From the NCBI GenBank assembly GCA_964591255.1, contig CAZQAA010000188.1, positions 1 through 30,865 of the forward strand: 30,865 bases of DNA, written 5' to 3'. The DNA comes from CAZQAA01 sp964591255 (GTDB taxonomy: Bacteria > Desulfobacterota > DSM-4660 > Desulfatiglandales > Desulfatiglandaceae). The translations under genes and the position numbers were made by a program. Shown here one piece after another: positions 23,292 through 30,865 of this stretch (within the stretch, counting starts at the first letter, position 1; the number at the start of each line of letters is the position of its first letter). The notes beneath the pieces were generated by a model. It worked only from the letters and a program-made list of their open reading frames with translations, had not been told where the DNA came from and searched no databases.

Positions 23292-23653
23292 TTGGAAAGG
23301 AAAAACAGAATTAGGTATTGATGTATGGGGCTTCTTTAATCTTTCCTCTTTTGCCTCTTTAATTTTTCAGTCTATTTGACAATCTTGCCCTTTAAACCAG
23401 TGGCACCCTTTTTCATACCTTATTTCCTGATCCAGTGCCTTATTATTATGTGTAGTTTAGGGCACAGATAAGAGAAGATCCTGTTTATCAAGAAATTCAG
23501 ATTTCCTGTCAAAATGAGTGTCTGATGATATCAACGTCAGGACCTGTAGTTAGTCTTCATACATAAGACTATGCCAATCAGCTCGCCTGAATCATAAAGA
23601 AGAAATGTTTGGCCGGGTTTGCCGAAAATCGAAATAAACAAAGGAAAATTTTG
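23292..23653. other. intergenic region between hflC and the PAS sensor gene
   Basis: About 360 bp with no supported gene. It begins with a pyrimidine-rich tract (23331-23376) containing CTTTAAT twice. Without a stem before it, it does not qualify as an intrinsic terminator, though Rho-dependent termination is possible. TTGACA at 23376 lacks a good -10. A perfect 7-bp hairpin lies at 23551-23571. Confidence 0.55.
23551..23571. repeat. perfect 7-bp inverted repeat upstream of the PAS sensor gene
   Basis: TAGTCTT (23551-23557), loop CATACAT, AAGACTA (23565-23571). It lies about 80 bp before the gene start and has no T-run after it on either strand. It could be an operator or a 5'-UTR stem. Confidence 0.4.
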
Positions 23654-25585
23654 ATGTCACGAGACTTGGACCAAGGAACTCCAGATCAAAGGATCAAGGA
23701 ACTGGAGAAAAAGATAGAGGAGCTGAAATGTAAAATCCAGGAGCAGGAACGGATTGGGAATGCCTTATGGGAGAGCGAGCGTAAAACGCGCATTATGATT
23801 GACCAAATGTTCCAGTTTGTTGGGATGTTAACATATGATGGGACCTTTATAGACGTAAATCGAGCCGCACTTCACTCCATCGGCGTCACAAAATCTGATG
23901 TTTTAGGGAAACCGTTCTGGGAAACGCCTTGGTGGACCCATTCTCCCGAGCTTCAACAAAAATTGAAGACCTCTATAAGGACCGCTTCAAAGGGGAAATT
24001 TGTACGTTTTGAAACTACCCATGTGGCAGCCGATGGTACTTTGATTTACGGGGATTTTTCGCTTAATCCGGTAAAAGACGAGAGAGGCCGAGTGGCATAT
24101 CTTATCCCAGAATTACGAAATATAACAGAGAGGAAAAAAATCGAAGAGGCCTTGAGACAGAGTGAAAATACGGCCCGGGCCTTGTTAAACGCCCCTATGG
24201 AATCTGCTCTTCTTATGGATCCCAATTTTTTAATCCTTGCCATTAATGACGAGGGTGCCCGTAGATTTGGAAGACCAGCTGATGAGATTGTTGGCAAAAA
24301 TGTTTTCGATATACTCCCTCCTGATGTTATGCCATACCGAAAACAAAAAGTACTGGAGTCTATCAGCACAAAGGTACAGGTCCGTTTCGAAGATAATCAC
24401 AAAGGCAGATACTATGATCATAACATTTTTCCTGTATTGAATGACGAGGGTTCATTAATTCAGGTCGCTGTTTACAGCAAAGATATTACAGCTTATAAGC
24501 AGGCACAGATCCGTATACAGGAACGCACAGAGGAGCTTGTTGAATCTGAAGAAAAATATCGAACACTCGTGGAAAATGTTCCCCTGGTGGTTTACCGGTT
24601 AAAATCGGACGGAGATGTTATTTTTTTAAATGAATTTGTGGAAGAAATTTACGGATATAGCCCTGTCGATTTTTTTAAGAATCCCAATCTGTGGACAGAC
24701 AAGATTTATGATGAGGATCGGGAGCGGGTTGTTGCATTTCGAAAAAAGAGTTTTGAGGAGGGGAAAGAATTTGTTGCTGAATACCGCATAAGGCATAAAG
24801 AAGGCCATCTGGTATATGTGATTGACCACGCAATCCCTTTCCGGTCTGTTGGCGACACGACCACACGTGTGGATGGCATTATAATGGATGTGACCCAGAG
24901 GGTGAAGCTTCAGGAAAAACTGCTTCAGGTTGAAGGGCTTAAGACAATAGCAGAGGTGTCTGCCAGATTGGCCCATGAAATCCGAAATCCCCTTATGTCG
25001 GCAGGAGGTTTTGCTAGAAGACTTCTAAGCTCAATGTCTCCTTCTGATCCTAACCGTAATAAGGTGGAGATTATAGTCCATGAGGTGAGCCGATTAGAGT
25101 CAATTTTACGAATGATTCTGAATTATATGCATCCCTTGGAATTGAACCTGTCACTTGTTGAAGCCAATAGCTGGGTCGAAAAGGCAGTAAGTGCTGTAGT
25201 AGAAAAGGCTGACAGAAAGGGTATAGGGATAACGACTCAGTTAAATCCCGGGCTATCCAAAATATCCATAGATTATGAACAGATGGTGGATAGTTTAATA
25301 ACGCTTTTACAGAATGCCATTCATCAGATGGAAAAAAGGTCAAATTTATCAATGATCACTTGCCGGGAAGGTGAAATTTTCAAGTTGACAATCCGTTATC
25401 CTGTCAAGCATATACCCCGTGATGATATTAAGGCCTTTTTCTATCCCTTTACAACTTCACCTATGATATTGGACACGGTTGATCTTTCTATTGCCAAGGC
25501 CTTGATAAACAAACACAACGGTATTATCCGTGCCGACCTTAAAGATTCCAATGAAATGATAATTGAAATTTCATTACCTTTTTAG
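23654..25585 (+). CDS. PAS-domain sensor histidine kinase-like protein with degenerate ATP-binding domain
   Basis: Cytoplasmic multi-PAS sensor, 643 residues from the ATG at 23654 (AAGGAAA seven bases upstream; an in-frame TTG at 23609 has none). Layout: coiled coil (8-45), PAS 1 (about 45-165, ending in ITERKKIEEALRQSE), PAS 2 (about 165-285), PAS 3 (about 300-420, ending in DVTQRVKLQEKL), a HisKA dimerisation helix with the phospho-acceptor in ARLAHEIRNPLMSAGG (His441), and a HATPase_c-like domain. The N-box Asn is kept (QNAIHQ, Asn554). The G1 box DxGxG reads Y-P-V-K-H at 582-586, and the G2 box GxGLGL reads DTVDLS at 607-612. Loss of both suggests poor or no ATP binding. No membrane helix and no neighbouring response regulator are seen. 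Confidence 0.9.
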   Translation: MSRDLDQGTPDQRIKELEKKIEELKCKIQEQERIGNALWESERKTRIMIDQMFQFVGMLTYDGTFIDVNRAALHSIGVTKSDVLGKPFWETPWWTHSPELQQKLKTSIRTASKGKFVRFETTHVAADGTLIYGDFSLNPVKDERGRVAYLIPELRNITERKKIEEALRQSENTARALLNAPMESALLMDPNFLILAINDEGARRFGRPADEIVGKNVFDILPPDVMPYRKQKVLESISTKVQVRFEDNHKGRYYDHNIFPVLNDEGSLIQVAVYSKDITAYKQAQIRIQERTEELVESEEKYRTLVENVPLVVYRLKSDGDVIFLNEFVEEIYGYSPVDFFKNPNLWTDKIYDEDRERVVAFRKKSFEEGKEFVAEYRIRHKEGHLVYVIDHAIPFRSVGDTTTRVDGIIMDVTQRVKLQEKLLQVEGLKTIAEVSARLAHEIRNPLMSAGGFARRLLSSMSPSDPNRNKVEIIVHEVSRLESILRMILNYMHPLELNLSLVEANSWVEKAVSAVVEKADRKGIGITTQLNPGLSKISIDYEQMVDSLITLLQNAIHQMEKRSNLSMITCREGEIFKLTIRYPVKHIPRDDIKAFFYPFTTSPMILDTVDLSIAKALINKHNGIIRADLKDSNEMIIEISLPF

Positions 25586-25620
25586 GATTTTGATCCCATT
25601 AAATTTTATCACATAACGTC

Positions 25621-25649
25621 TTGAACAAAAAATAATTGACGGATATTTA
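25621..25649 (+). promoter_or_regulatory. weak candidate promoter for nfo
   Basis: TTGAAC (25621-25626), 17-bp spacer, TATTTA (25644-25649), in the 94-bp A/T-rich gap before nfo. The match is modest (four and three of six). It is listed because nfo must have a start of transcription here unless read through from the PAS gene. Confidence 0.25.
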
Positions 25650-25679
25650 TTATACAATTGGTACCGGAAGGGAGGATCC

Positions 25680-26537
25680 GTGTTTTTAGGTAGCCACATG
25701 TCTATAGCAGGTGGTATGCACCGGGCACTCGAACGGGGGCATGTCATTGCCTGCGAGACAATTCAGGTGTTTACAAAAAATGCCAACAGGTGGAAGGCAA
25801 AGGCCTTGACATCGACCGATGTGGAAAAATTTAAGAGAACAAGAGTTAAGACCGGAATAAGATCTGTTGTTGCCCATGATTCATATCTTATTAATATTGC
25901 ATCGCCAGATGAGAAGATATATGAAAAATCGGTTGAGGCCCTGAAAGATGAACTGGAAAGGACAGAACTGCTTGATATTCCATATCTTGTTATGCATCCT
26001 GGGTCTCATATGGGCCAGGGAGAGAAAGAAGGCCTTCTCCAGATTTCATCGGCTCTGAATCGGATACACCTCGAATTGCCTGATAACAGGGTAAGGATAC
26101 TTCTCGAAACCACTGCCGGACAGGGAACAAATTTAGGGTATAAGTTCGAACAACTGGCACTTATCATGGATATGACAAAGGAAGGAGAGAGACTCGGAGT
26201 TTGTCTCGACACTTGTCATATATTTGCGTCCGGCTACGATATCCGGACAAAGCGGGCATATTTGGAGACAATGGATGAATTTGACAAGACGGTCGGTCTG
26301 GGCAGACTTTTTGTCATCCATTTGAACGATTCCAAAAAGGAATTAGGATCACATGTTGACAGACATGAACATATAGGTAAAGGTTTCATAGGGATAGATG
26401 GCTTTGCATTTATAATAAATGATTCCAGGCTGGCCCATCTTCCCGGTATCTTGGAAACACCAAAGGAAAAGGGGCCTGATGGGGTTGACATGGATGTCAT
26501 AAATCTGAAGGTACTTTCAGAACTCAAGTCGCATTAA
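25680..26537 (+). CDS. nfo: deoxyribonuclease IV (endonuclease IV)
   Basis: Zinc-dependent AP endonuclease of base-excision repair, cutting 5' of abasic sites. At 285 residues it has the same length as E. coli Nfo. The opening FLGSHMSIAGGMHRALERG carries the first metal His. Then come VVAHDSYLINIASPDE, YLVMHPGSHMGQGE, ILLETTAGQGTNLG, the signature GVCLDTCHIFASGYDIR, FVIHLNDSKKELGSHVDRHEHIGKGFIG and PGILETPKE, which include all expected Zn ligands. The start is GTG at 25680, four bases after AGGGAGG (25669-25675); no other in-frame start lies nearby. It converges on the ferredoxin gene with a 39-bp gap and no visible terminator. Confidence 0.97.
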   Translation: MFLGSHMSIAGGMHRALERGHVIACETIQVFTKNANRWKAKALTSTDVEKFKRTRVKTGIRSVVAHDSYLINIASPDEKIYEKSVEALKDELERTELLDIPYLVMHPGSHMGQGEKEGLLQISSALNRIHLELPDNRVRILLETTAGQGTNLGYKFEQLALIMDMTKEGERLGVCLDTCHIFASGYDIRTKRAYLETMDEFDKTVGLGRLFVIHLNDSKKELGSHVDRHEHIGKGFIGIDGFAFIINDSRLAHLPGILETPKEKGPDGVDMDVINLKVLSELKSH

Positions 26538-26576
26538 AAGTAAAATGTCAAATCCGTTAATGTAGATGAGGGTTTG

Positions 26577-27179
26577 TCATGTGTTTTTTTGCTGTAAAAT
26601 CCGATTCACTTTTTCGGCAACAGGGGAGGACAAATTCATATTTGCATAAAAGACCTTCGGCCTGGCTTCCTGTTCGGGCAAAAGGACCTCGGTCTTTTCC
26701 GATTTAAGCAGCCTTGATATTTTACTGTCAGGATCATCCATATCCCCGAATATCAATGCATCTGTCGGGCATATCTCAACACAGTGCGGCAATTGGGCAT
26801 TATCTATCCTTTCAGCACAAAAATCACACTTTACGGCCTTTTCCTTAATCTCATCGAAAGAGCAGGCATTGTATGGGCATGCCTCAACGCATGCCTTGCA
26901 CCCGGTACATTCATCCCTGTCAATCACGACTATGCCGTCTTCTCTGATGCGGATAGCATCTCCTGAGCACACTTCCATACAGGGAGGATCTTCGCACTGC
27001 ATACAAAGAACAGGGAAAATCCATCGGATAATGTCTGGATAATTTCCATCAACTATGTCTGTAATCCTGATACGGCCGCCCTCCGTTGCCTCCTCCTGAT
27101 GCCAGTTCTTGCAGCCCACGACACAGCTGTAACATCCAGTACACCTCTTGACGTCCACGTATATGCCATAGCAGGCCAT
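26577..27179 (-). CDS. 4Fe-4S ferredoxin, electron-transfer subunit of a molybdopterin oxidoreductase
   Basis: DmsB/NrfC/PhsB-type electron carrier for the molybdopterin subunit encoded just upstream. The 200-residue protein has four cysteine groups for four [4Fe-4S] clusters: CTGCYSCVVGC (13-23), CMQCEDPPCMEVC (near 59), CTGCKACVEACPYNAC (near 90), and CDFCAERIDNAQLPHCVEIC (near 118). No signal peptide is present, so it is cytoplasmic. Its ribosome-binding site AGGAGGTGA (minus strand, 27186-27194) is near perfect and lies inside the 3' end of the partner gene; only one base separates the two genes, so they are made together. No NrfD- or DmsC-type membrane anchor follows, since the next gene is nfo on the other strand. 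The electron partner is therefore probably soluble or encoded elsewhere. Confidence 0.95.
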   Translation of the reverse strand: MACYGIYVDVKRCTGCYSCVVGCKNWHQEEATEGGRIRITDIVDGNYPDIIRWIFPVLCMQCEDPPCMEVCSGDAIRIREDGIVVIDRDECTGCKACVEACPYNACSFDEIKEKAVKCDFCAERIDNAQLPHCVEICPTDALIFGDMDDPDSKISRLLKSEKTEVLLPEQEARPKVFYANMNLSSPVAEKVNRILQQKNT

Positions 27180-27180
27180 C

Positions 27181-29415
27181 TTAAATCACCTCCTGTATGG
27201 GACCTGCAGTTTCAGGCGGGGCCGACTTCCTGATCCTGACCAAGGTGTTTTTGGTAATGTCTCCTGTGATAGGATCACGTTGTTCCCAGTGATAAAGGGT
27301 ATTGGGGTTTACACCCCCATCCAGGGCAGGATATTCAGGCAAATCCAGTTCGTTACATCCTTCCCACCAGCCGTGGTGGCCCATGATTGTATCAGGTCGC
27401 AAGCCTTCAAATAACCACGCCACGGCCTTCATCCTGCCGTGGGGTGATTCCAATTCTATCCAGTCTCCATGGCTTACTCCGTATTTTTCGGCAGTGATAG
27501 GGTTGATCTTGACATACGGATCCTTTCTGATCTCCCGGAGCCACGTAACGCTCCTCATCCAGGAGTGGTGATTGGGGTAGTCAGAATGTTCATCAGTAAA
27601 TATCAAGGGATATTTCCCGTTCAGATCGGCAGCATTAATAGGATCGTCAGGTTCACCCACATATGTGGGCAAGGGATCAATCCCGTTTTGTTCGAATATG
27701 AGGTTATAGAGCTGGACCTTTTTATCCGGCAGATTGGCGAACAGATCACTATATCGTTCCCGCCGTGTCATGAATTCGGTTTCGGCCAGGTATTTGCCTT
27801 TTAAGGAGTCTTTTTTTATCTCTTCTATGGATACCCCGGCAGGGGCCAGGTATTCATTCAACATGGCATGGTAATCTCCCTGCCAGAAATCCTCACCCAT
27901 ACCAAGCCGAACAGCAAGATCGAGCAGGACCTGGAGTTCGCTCCTGGCCTCGCCTACTGGTTCTATAACCTTGTTGCAAGTTGCAAGATGATTTAAACGA
28001 AGCGCCACATCCCCTTCATGTTCGTACTTTGTGGCGGCAGGCAGGATGATGTCTGCGTACCTGCTTGTGGGAGTGGGGACCACATCCACCACTACACTGA
28101 ATTCGAGATTTTTTAATGCCTGTGCAATTCCGGCCGGATTGCGCGCAGTACTGATGGGATTGGAACAAAATATCAGGGCCGCCCTGGGTTTGTAGGGCCT
28201 TCCTGTATTGAGCGCATTTATCACGCTGAAAAAATCGGCTCCTACCATTGCAGGACCGCCCATCATCCTGGAAAATACCCTTTCAGCGCCAATGGCCCTG
28301 TTGGCCATCTCCTCCGATATTTTGTTTTCAAATGTATCAATATGAAGATCTGCTGTCTGGTGAAAAAATACGTTTCCCCCCGGCCTGTCAAGATGCCCGG
28401 TGATTGCAATCAATATGGCAATGGCCTTTGCAAACGAGCCAAGATCCTTTTTCTGCGGGGCCTCTGTGAAACGGATGCATGCCCTTTTCGTAGTAGCATA
28501 TTTCCTGGCCAGCCATTTTATTTCCTGTCTTGGTATGTCTGTAATCCTTTCGGCCCACTCAGGGGTATATTGCTGAACATGCCCTTTCAGTTGATCGAAT
28601 CCAAAACACCACTCTGATACAAACCCGGTGTCGTACAGATCCTCGTTAATAATTACATTAATCATGGAAAGGGCCAGGGCTGCATCCGTTCCCGGTCTGA
28701 CCGGGAGCCACCTGTGCGCCCGACCGTTTGCCCCCAGTGGAATAAGTTGTGGATTGATCAAGACCAATTTTGCCCCCTGCTCCAGCCGGTCGAGTATCTG
28801 GATCGGAACAGTCCTCAAATTTACATTGGCTGACTCGGCTCCTCCCCGCGCAGGACCGCCCGTGCCACCGCCGGTGAACCACTCAATTATGAAATCGGCA
28901 TTTTCATAATCCGCCGTGGCATACCTGTCGCCACCAATTGTACATGCCTGGTAAAACAGCTGAGGGATAAAACAGACGGAGGGGCCCCACCAGGAGAAAT
29001 TTGGGGAACCGAGCGCATGAATAAACCTCACAAAAAGCTGATGATAGAGATTAAACCAGCCGGATGCCTGCCCTTTTATAAACAGAATATACTCAGGACC
29101 TAACTCATTTTTTATTCCCGAAAGCCGCTCGGCAATTGTATCCAGAGCCACGTCCCAATTTACACGCCTGAATTTTCCTTCCCCCTTTTCCCCGACCCTT
29201 ACAAGGGGATATTTGAGACGGTGTGGATTGTGTACCCACTTAACTGCCGCTAATCCCTTGGCACACAACCTTCCCCTGTTTAAGGGATGATCTGGGTTCC
29301 CTTCTACCCGAACAAGCCGCCCGTCCTTGACATGCGCCAGTATCCCGCAGCTATATCCTCCATAGAAACACCCATGGCACATAGTTGGGATAATTTTTTC
29401 TTCATCTGTTTTCAT
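27181..29415 (-). CDS. molybdopterin-dependent oxidoreductase, catalytic subunit (DMSO reductase superfamily)
   Basis: Large Mo/W-bisMGD enzyme, 744 residues, without a Tat signal, so cytoplasmic. An N-terminal [4Fe-4S] site has Cys13, Cys16, Cys23 and Cys51: the C-x2-C-x6-C-x27-C spacing is wider than the common C-x2-C-x3-C. Then comes PNFSWWGPSVCFIPQ, where Cys148 sits at the usual metal-ligand position. MGD-binding regions include GAKLVLINPQ, WLPVRPGTDAALALSMINVII, ALIFCSNPISTARNP, VVVDVVPTPTSRYADIILPAATKYEHEGD, and a C-terminal domain opening near LIFTDEHSDYPNHHS. The TDAALALSMINVIINEDLYDTGFV stretch recalls acetylene-hydratase-like and thiosulfate/polysulfide-reductase relatives. The substrate cannot be assigned. 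The ATG at 29415 has GGGAAGGG about ten bases upstream. Confidence 0.93.
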   Translation of the reverse strand: MKTDEEKIIPTMCHGCFYGGYSCGILAHVKDGRLVRVEGNPDHPLNRGRLCAKGLAAVKWVHNPHRLKYPLVRVGEKGEGKFRRVNWDVALDTIAERLSGIKNELGPEYILFIKGQASGWFNLYHQLFVRFIHALGSPNFSWWGPSVCFIPQLFYQACTIGGDRYATADYENADFIIEWFTGGGTGGPARGGAESANVNLRTVPIQILDRLEQGAKLVLINPQLIPLGANGRAHRWLPVRPGTDAALALSMINVIINEDLYDTGFVSEWCFGFDQLKGHVQQYTPEWAERITDIPRQEIKWLARKYATTKRACIRFTEAPQKKDLGSFAKAIAILIAITGHLDRPGGNVFFHQTADLHIDTFENKISEEMANRAIGAERVFSRMMGGPAMVGADFFSVINALNTGRPYKPRAALIFCSNPISTARNPAGIAQALKNLEFSVVVDVVPTPTSRYADIILPAATKYEHEGDVALRLNHLATCNKVIEPVGEARSELQVLLDLAVRLGMGEDFWQGDYHAMLNEYLAPAGVSIEEIKKDSLKGKYLAETEFMTRRERYSDLFANLPDKKVQLYNLIFEQNGIDPLPTYVGEPDDPINAADLNGKYPLIFTDEHSDYPNHHSWMRSVTWLREIRKDPYVKINPITAEKYGVSHGDWIELESPHGRMKAVAWLFEGLRPDTIMGHHGWWEGCNELDLPEYPALDGGVNPNTLYHWEQRDPITGDITKNTLVRIRKSAPPETAGPIQEVI

Positions 29416-29437
29416 TATTAACCCTTCCCGTTCTGCT

Positions 29438-29466
29438 ATAATGCATTGGCTAAATGTTTAGGGCAA
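29438..29466 (-). promoter_or_regulatory. candidate promoter for the molybdopterin-ferredoxin operon
   Basis: On the minus strand TTGCCC (29466-29461), 17-bp spacer, CATTAT (29443-29438), each four of six matches. It lies 23 bp upstream of the ATG at 29415. The same intergenic stretch also has a GCTATC...GATAGC pair (29507/29528) further upstream, and no intrinsic terminator for the helicase gene was seen. Confidence 0.3.
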
Positions 29467-29597
29467 GAAATGCAAGTCCCTGAGATCATCTCTTCTCTGT
29501 TGCGTTGCTATCTTGCACCCGATTTTTGATAGCCTTATAAAAACCGTGTTACGCAAATTGTGCCGAGCCGAAGTATATTATAGCCGTTGGCCAAGTG

Positions 29598-30865
29598 CTA
29601 TGATATCTTGTGGAGAGTAGTATATTCAAGGTGTAGAAGTTTTTTGCCTGCATTTTTGAAAAGGATTTCAACCTTATTGTCATCCACTCTCTTTGAGACA
29701 ATGCCATTACCAAAGGCAGGGTGTCTGACCATGTCTCCTTGGGCCAGGGCCTGATGATTGTCGTCCTTGTCTTGATGATAAGGCTCACGGCTTGTGTTAT
29801 ATTGTTTGTTAAGTGATATCTTGTTGATTATATTGGTAGATTTATGAGAATACACATATGGGGGAAGTGATTGTATAAAAGTTGAAAGGCCGTTTCCAGA
29901 GCTGGGTATTTCCTGCTGCCACACAGGAGCGGATTCCTCACCTGGATAACAGATAATCAGCCGGTCCTTGGCCCTGGTGGCCGCTACATACATGAGCCGG
30001 CGTTCTTCTTCAAGTGCAAGGGGATTGTCAAATGCCCGTACTGGCGGAAACCGTCCATCCACCACCCATATTATGAAGACCGTTTGCCATTCAAGCCCCT
30101 TGGCCGAATGGACCGTCGAAAGAATAAGGGATCCTTCTTTGTGCAGTGGATCTATGTCTGCAGAACTGGTGGGGGGCTCAAGCAGGAGGTCGTCCAAAAA
30201 ACCCCTCAGTTTTTTATAGCGTTCAGCCATTGGTATCAATTGCTCCAGCTCCTTTTGTCTCCTCGGATAGTCATCAAATTTTTCCTCCATAATGGGAAGA
30301 TAATATTTCATAACGGTTTCCACCGCTTTTTTCGGTTTGATTTCCTTTTTTACGAGCCGGGCCAAAAGCTCCGAAAGGGGCTTTAACCCCGATTCTCCCT
30401 TGCCGAGCCCGGGCCATTTTCCCAGCATTTTAGGGGAAATCCGGTTTTCCTTCATCCAGCGGATTACATTTTGGGCCTTGGCCTGGCCTATGTTTTTTAC
30501 AAGGGTGAGGATACGGACCCAGCTCACGGCATCATCCCTGTTTACCACCACACGCATGTGGGCCAAAAAATCCTTGATATGGGCCGATTCCAGGAATTTG
30601 AAGCCGCCATATTTTATATACGGTATGTTTTGGCGCGTGAGTTCAGCCTCTAACTCAAAGGAATGGTACCCGGCCCTGAACAGTACGGCAAAATCGGTTA
30701 TGGGTTTACCACGCTGTAACTGTTCCTTGATGTATCTACATATAAATCCGGCCTGTTCAGGTTCGGTCCTTGTGTTTACCACTATCGGCTTTTCACCCCC
30801 CTTGCGTTCTGTAAAGAGACATTTTGTGTACTTTTCAGCTGCATGGTCCATCAAGGCATTGGTGA
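29598..30865 (-). CDS. ATP-dependent DNA helicase UvrD/PcrA, C-terminal part (cut by the window edge)
   Basis: SF1A 3'-5' helicase of DNA repair and transcription-replication conflict handling. Only the C-terminal 420 or so residues are inside; the frame stays open to base 30865, so the start at 30851/30854 is not the real one. Visible: motif IV region (FAVLFRAGYHSFELEAELTRQNIPYIKYGGFKFLE), 2B subdomain, motif V (LILSTVHSAKGLEWQTVFI), and motif VI (EERRLMYVAATRAKDRLIICYPG). The last 50 residues, QGDMVRHPAFGNGIVSKRVDDNKVEILF, are the Tudor-like C-terminal domain of PcrA that contacts RNA polymerase. That makes a PcrA-like function more likely than RecB or Rep, although UvrD and PcrA are not separable here. 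Confidence 0.93.
   Translation of the reverse strand, partial: TNALMDHAAEKYTKCLFTERKGGEKPIVVNTRTEPEQAGFICRYIKEQLQRGKPITDFAVLFRAGYHSFELEAELTRQNIPYIKYGGFKFLESAHIKDFLAHMRVVVNRDDAVSWVRILTLVKNIGQAKAQNVIRWMKENRISPKMLGKWPGLGKGESGLKPLSELLARLVKKEIKPKKAVETVMKYYLPIMEEKFDDYPRRQKELEQLIPMAERYKKLRGFLDDLLLEPPTSSADIDPLHKEGSLILSTVHSAKGLEWQTVFIIWVVDGRFPPVRAFDNPLALEEERRLMYVAATRAKDRLIICYPGEESAPVWQQEIPSSGNGLSTFIQSLPPYVYSHKSTNIINKISLNKQYNTSREPYHQDKDDNHQALAQGDMVRHPAFGNGIVSKRVDDNKVEILFKNAGKKLLHLEYTTLHKIS

Noticed and set aside
23376..23404. TTGACA promoter upstream of the PAS gene
   Set aside because: No -10-like hexamer at 16-18 bp spacing.
1..30865. tRNA, rRNA, CRISPR array, insertion sequence or prophage genes
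   Set aside because: I looked for T-loop GGTTCGA-type words, regularly spaced repeats, transposase or integrase motifs and found none; every long frame fits an ordinary chromosomal gene.

Overview
The window reads as a stretch of core chromosome from an anaerobic Desulfobacterota-type bacterium (former Deltaproteobacteria). This is inferred from gene content and order: rpsB-tsf-frr-uppS-cdsA-dxr-rseP-tsaB, a short archaeal-type Psd beside PssA, a DUF1015 protein, HflKC, a PAS histidine-kinase-like protein, and a cytoplasmic molybdopterin oxidoreductase with its four-cluster ferredoxin. No phylogeny could be run. I see no tRNA, rRNA, CRISPR array, insertion sequence, phage gene or integrase. 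Twenty-seven complete or nearly complete genes are well supported, one more gene is cut by the right edge, and one 21-codon ORF is doubtful.

Left part (1-2950, minus strand): pyruvate kinase and a dGTPase-like HD phosphohydrolase. A 490-bp divergent region (2953-3439) follows. It holds a good candidate promoter for rpsB, an operator-like palindrome over its -10 box, a perfect 11-bp inverted repeat, and a hairpin just before the rpsB ribosome-binding site.

Central plus-strand block (3440-13418): rpsB, tsf, frr, uppS, cdsA, dxr, rseP and tsaB cover translation, isoprenoid/undecaprenyl carrier synthesis, phospholipid precursor synthesis, envelope proteolysis and tRNA t6A modification. pyrH, usually between tsf and frr, is not there. 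A strong promoter at 10269 then starts psd-pssA-rsmD-coaD-ihfA. CdsA makes CDP-diacylglycerol, PssA turns it into phosphatidylserine, and Psd makes phosphatidylethanolamine.

Minus-strand envelope block (13402-18431): an adenosine-type deaminase (MtaD family), a membrane-anchored M23 peptidase, a conserved small CxxC protein of unknown function, a DUF374 acyltransferase and an RlpA-SPOR lipoprotein. Four of the five suggest cell-wall or outer-envelope work.

Plus-strand block (18798-26537): DUF1015 protein, a TrmN6-like methyltransferase overlapping it, a convergent DciA/DUF721 gene, hflK-hflC from a good promoter, a PAS sensor protein whose ATP-binding domain has lost its glycine boxes, and endonuclease IV.

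Right end (26577-30865, minus strand): ferredoxin and molybdopterin subunits, tightly coupled, and the C-terminal part of a PcrA/UvrD helicase.

No wholly new system is evident. The best leads are the degenerate kinase domain, the rpsB leader, the molybdoenzyme with an unusual cysteine spacing, the absent pyrH, and the palindrome-rich psd leader.
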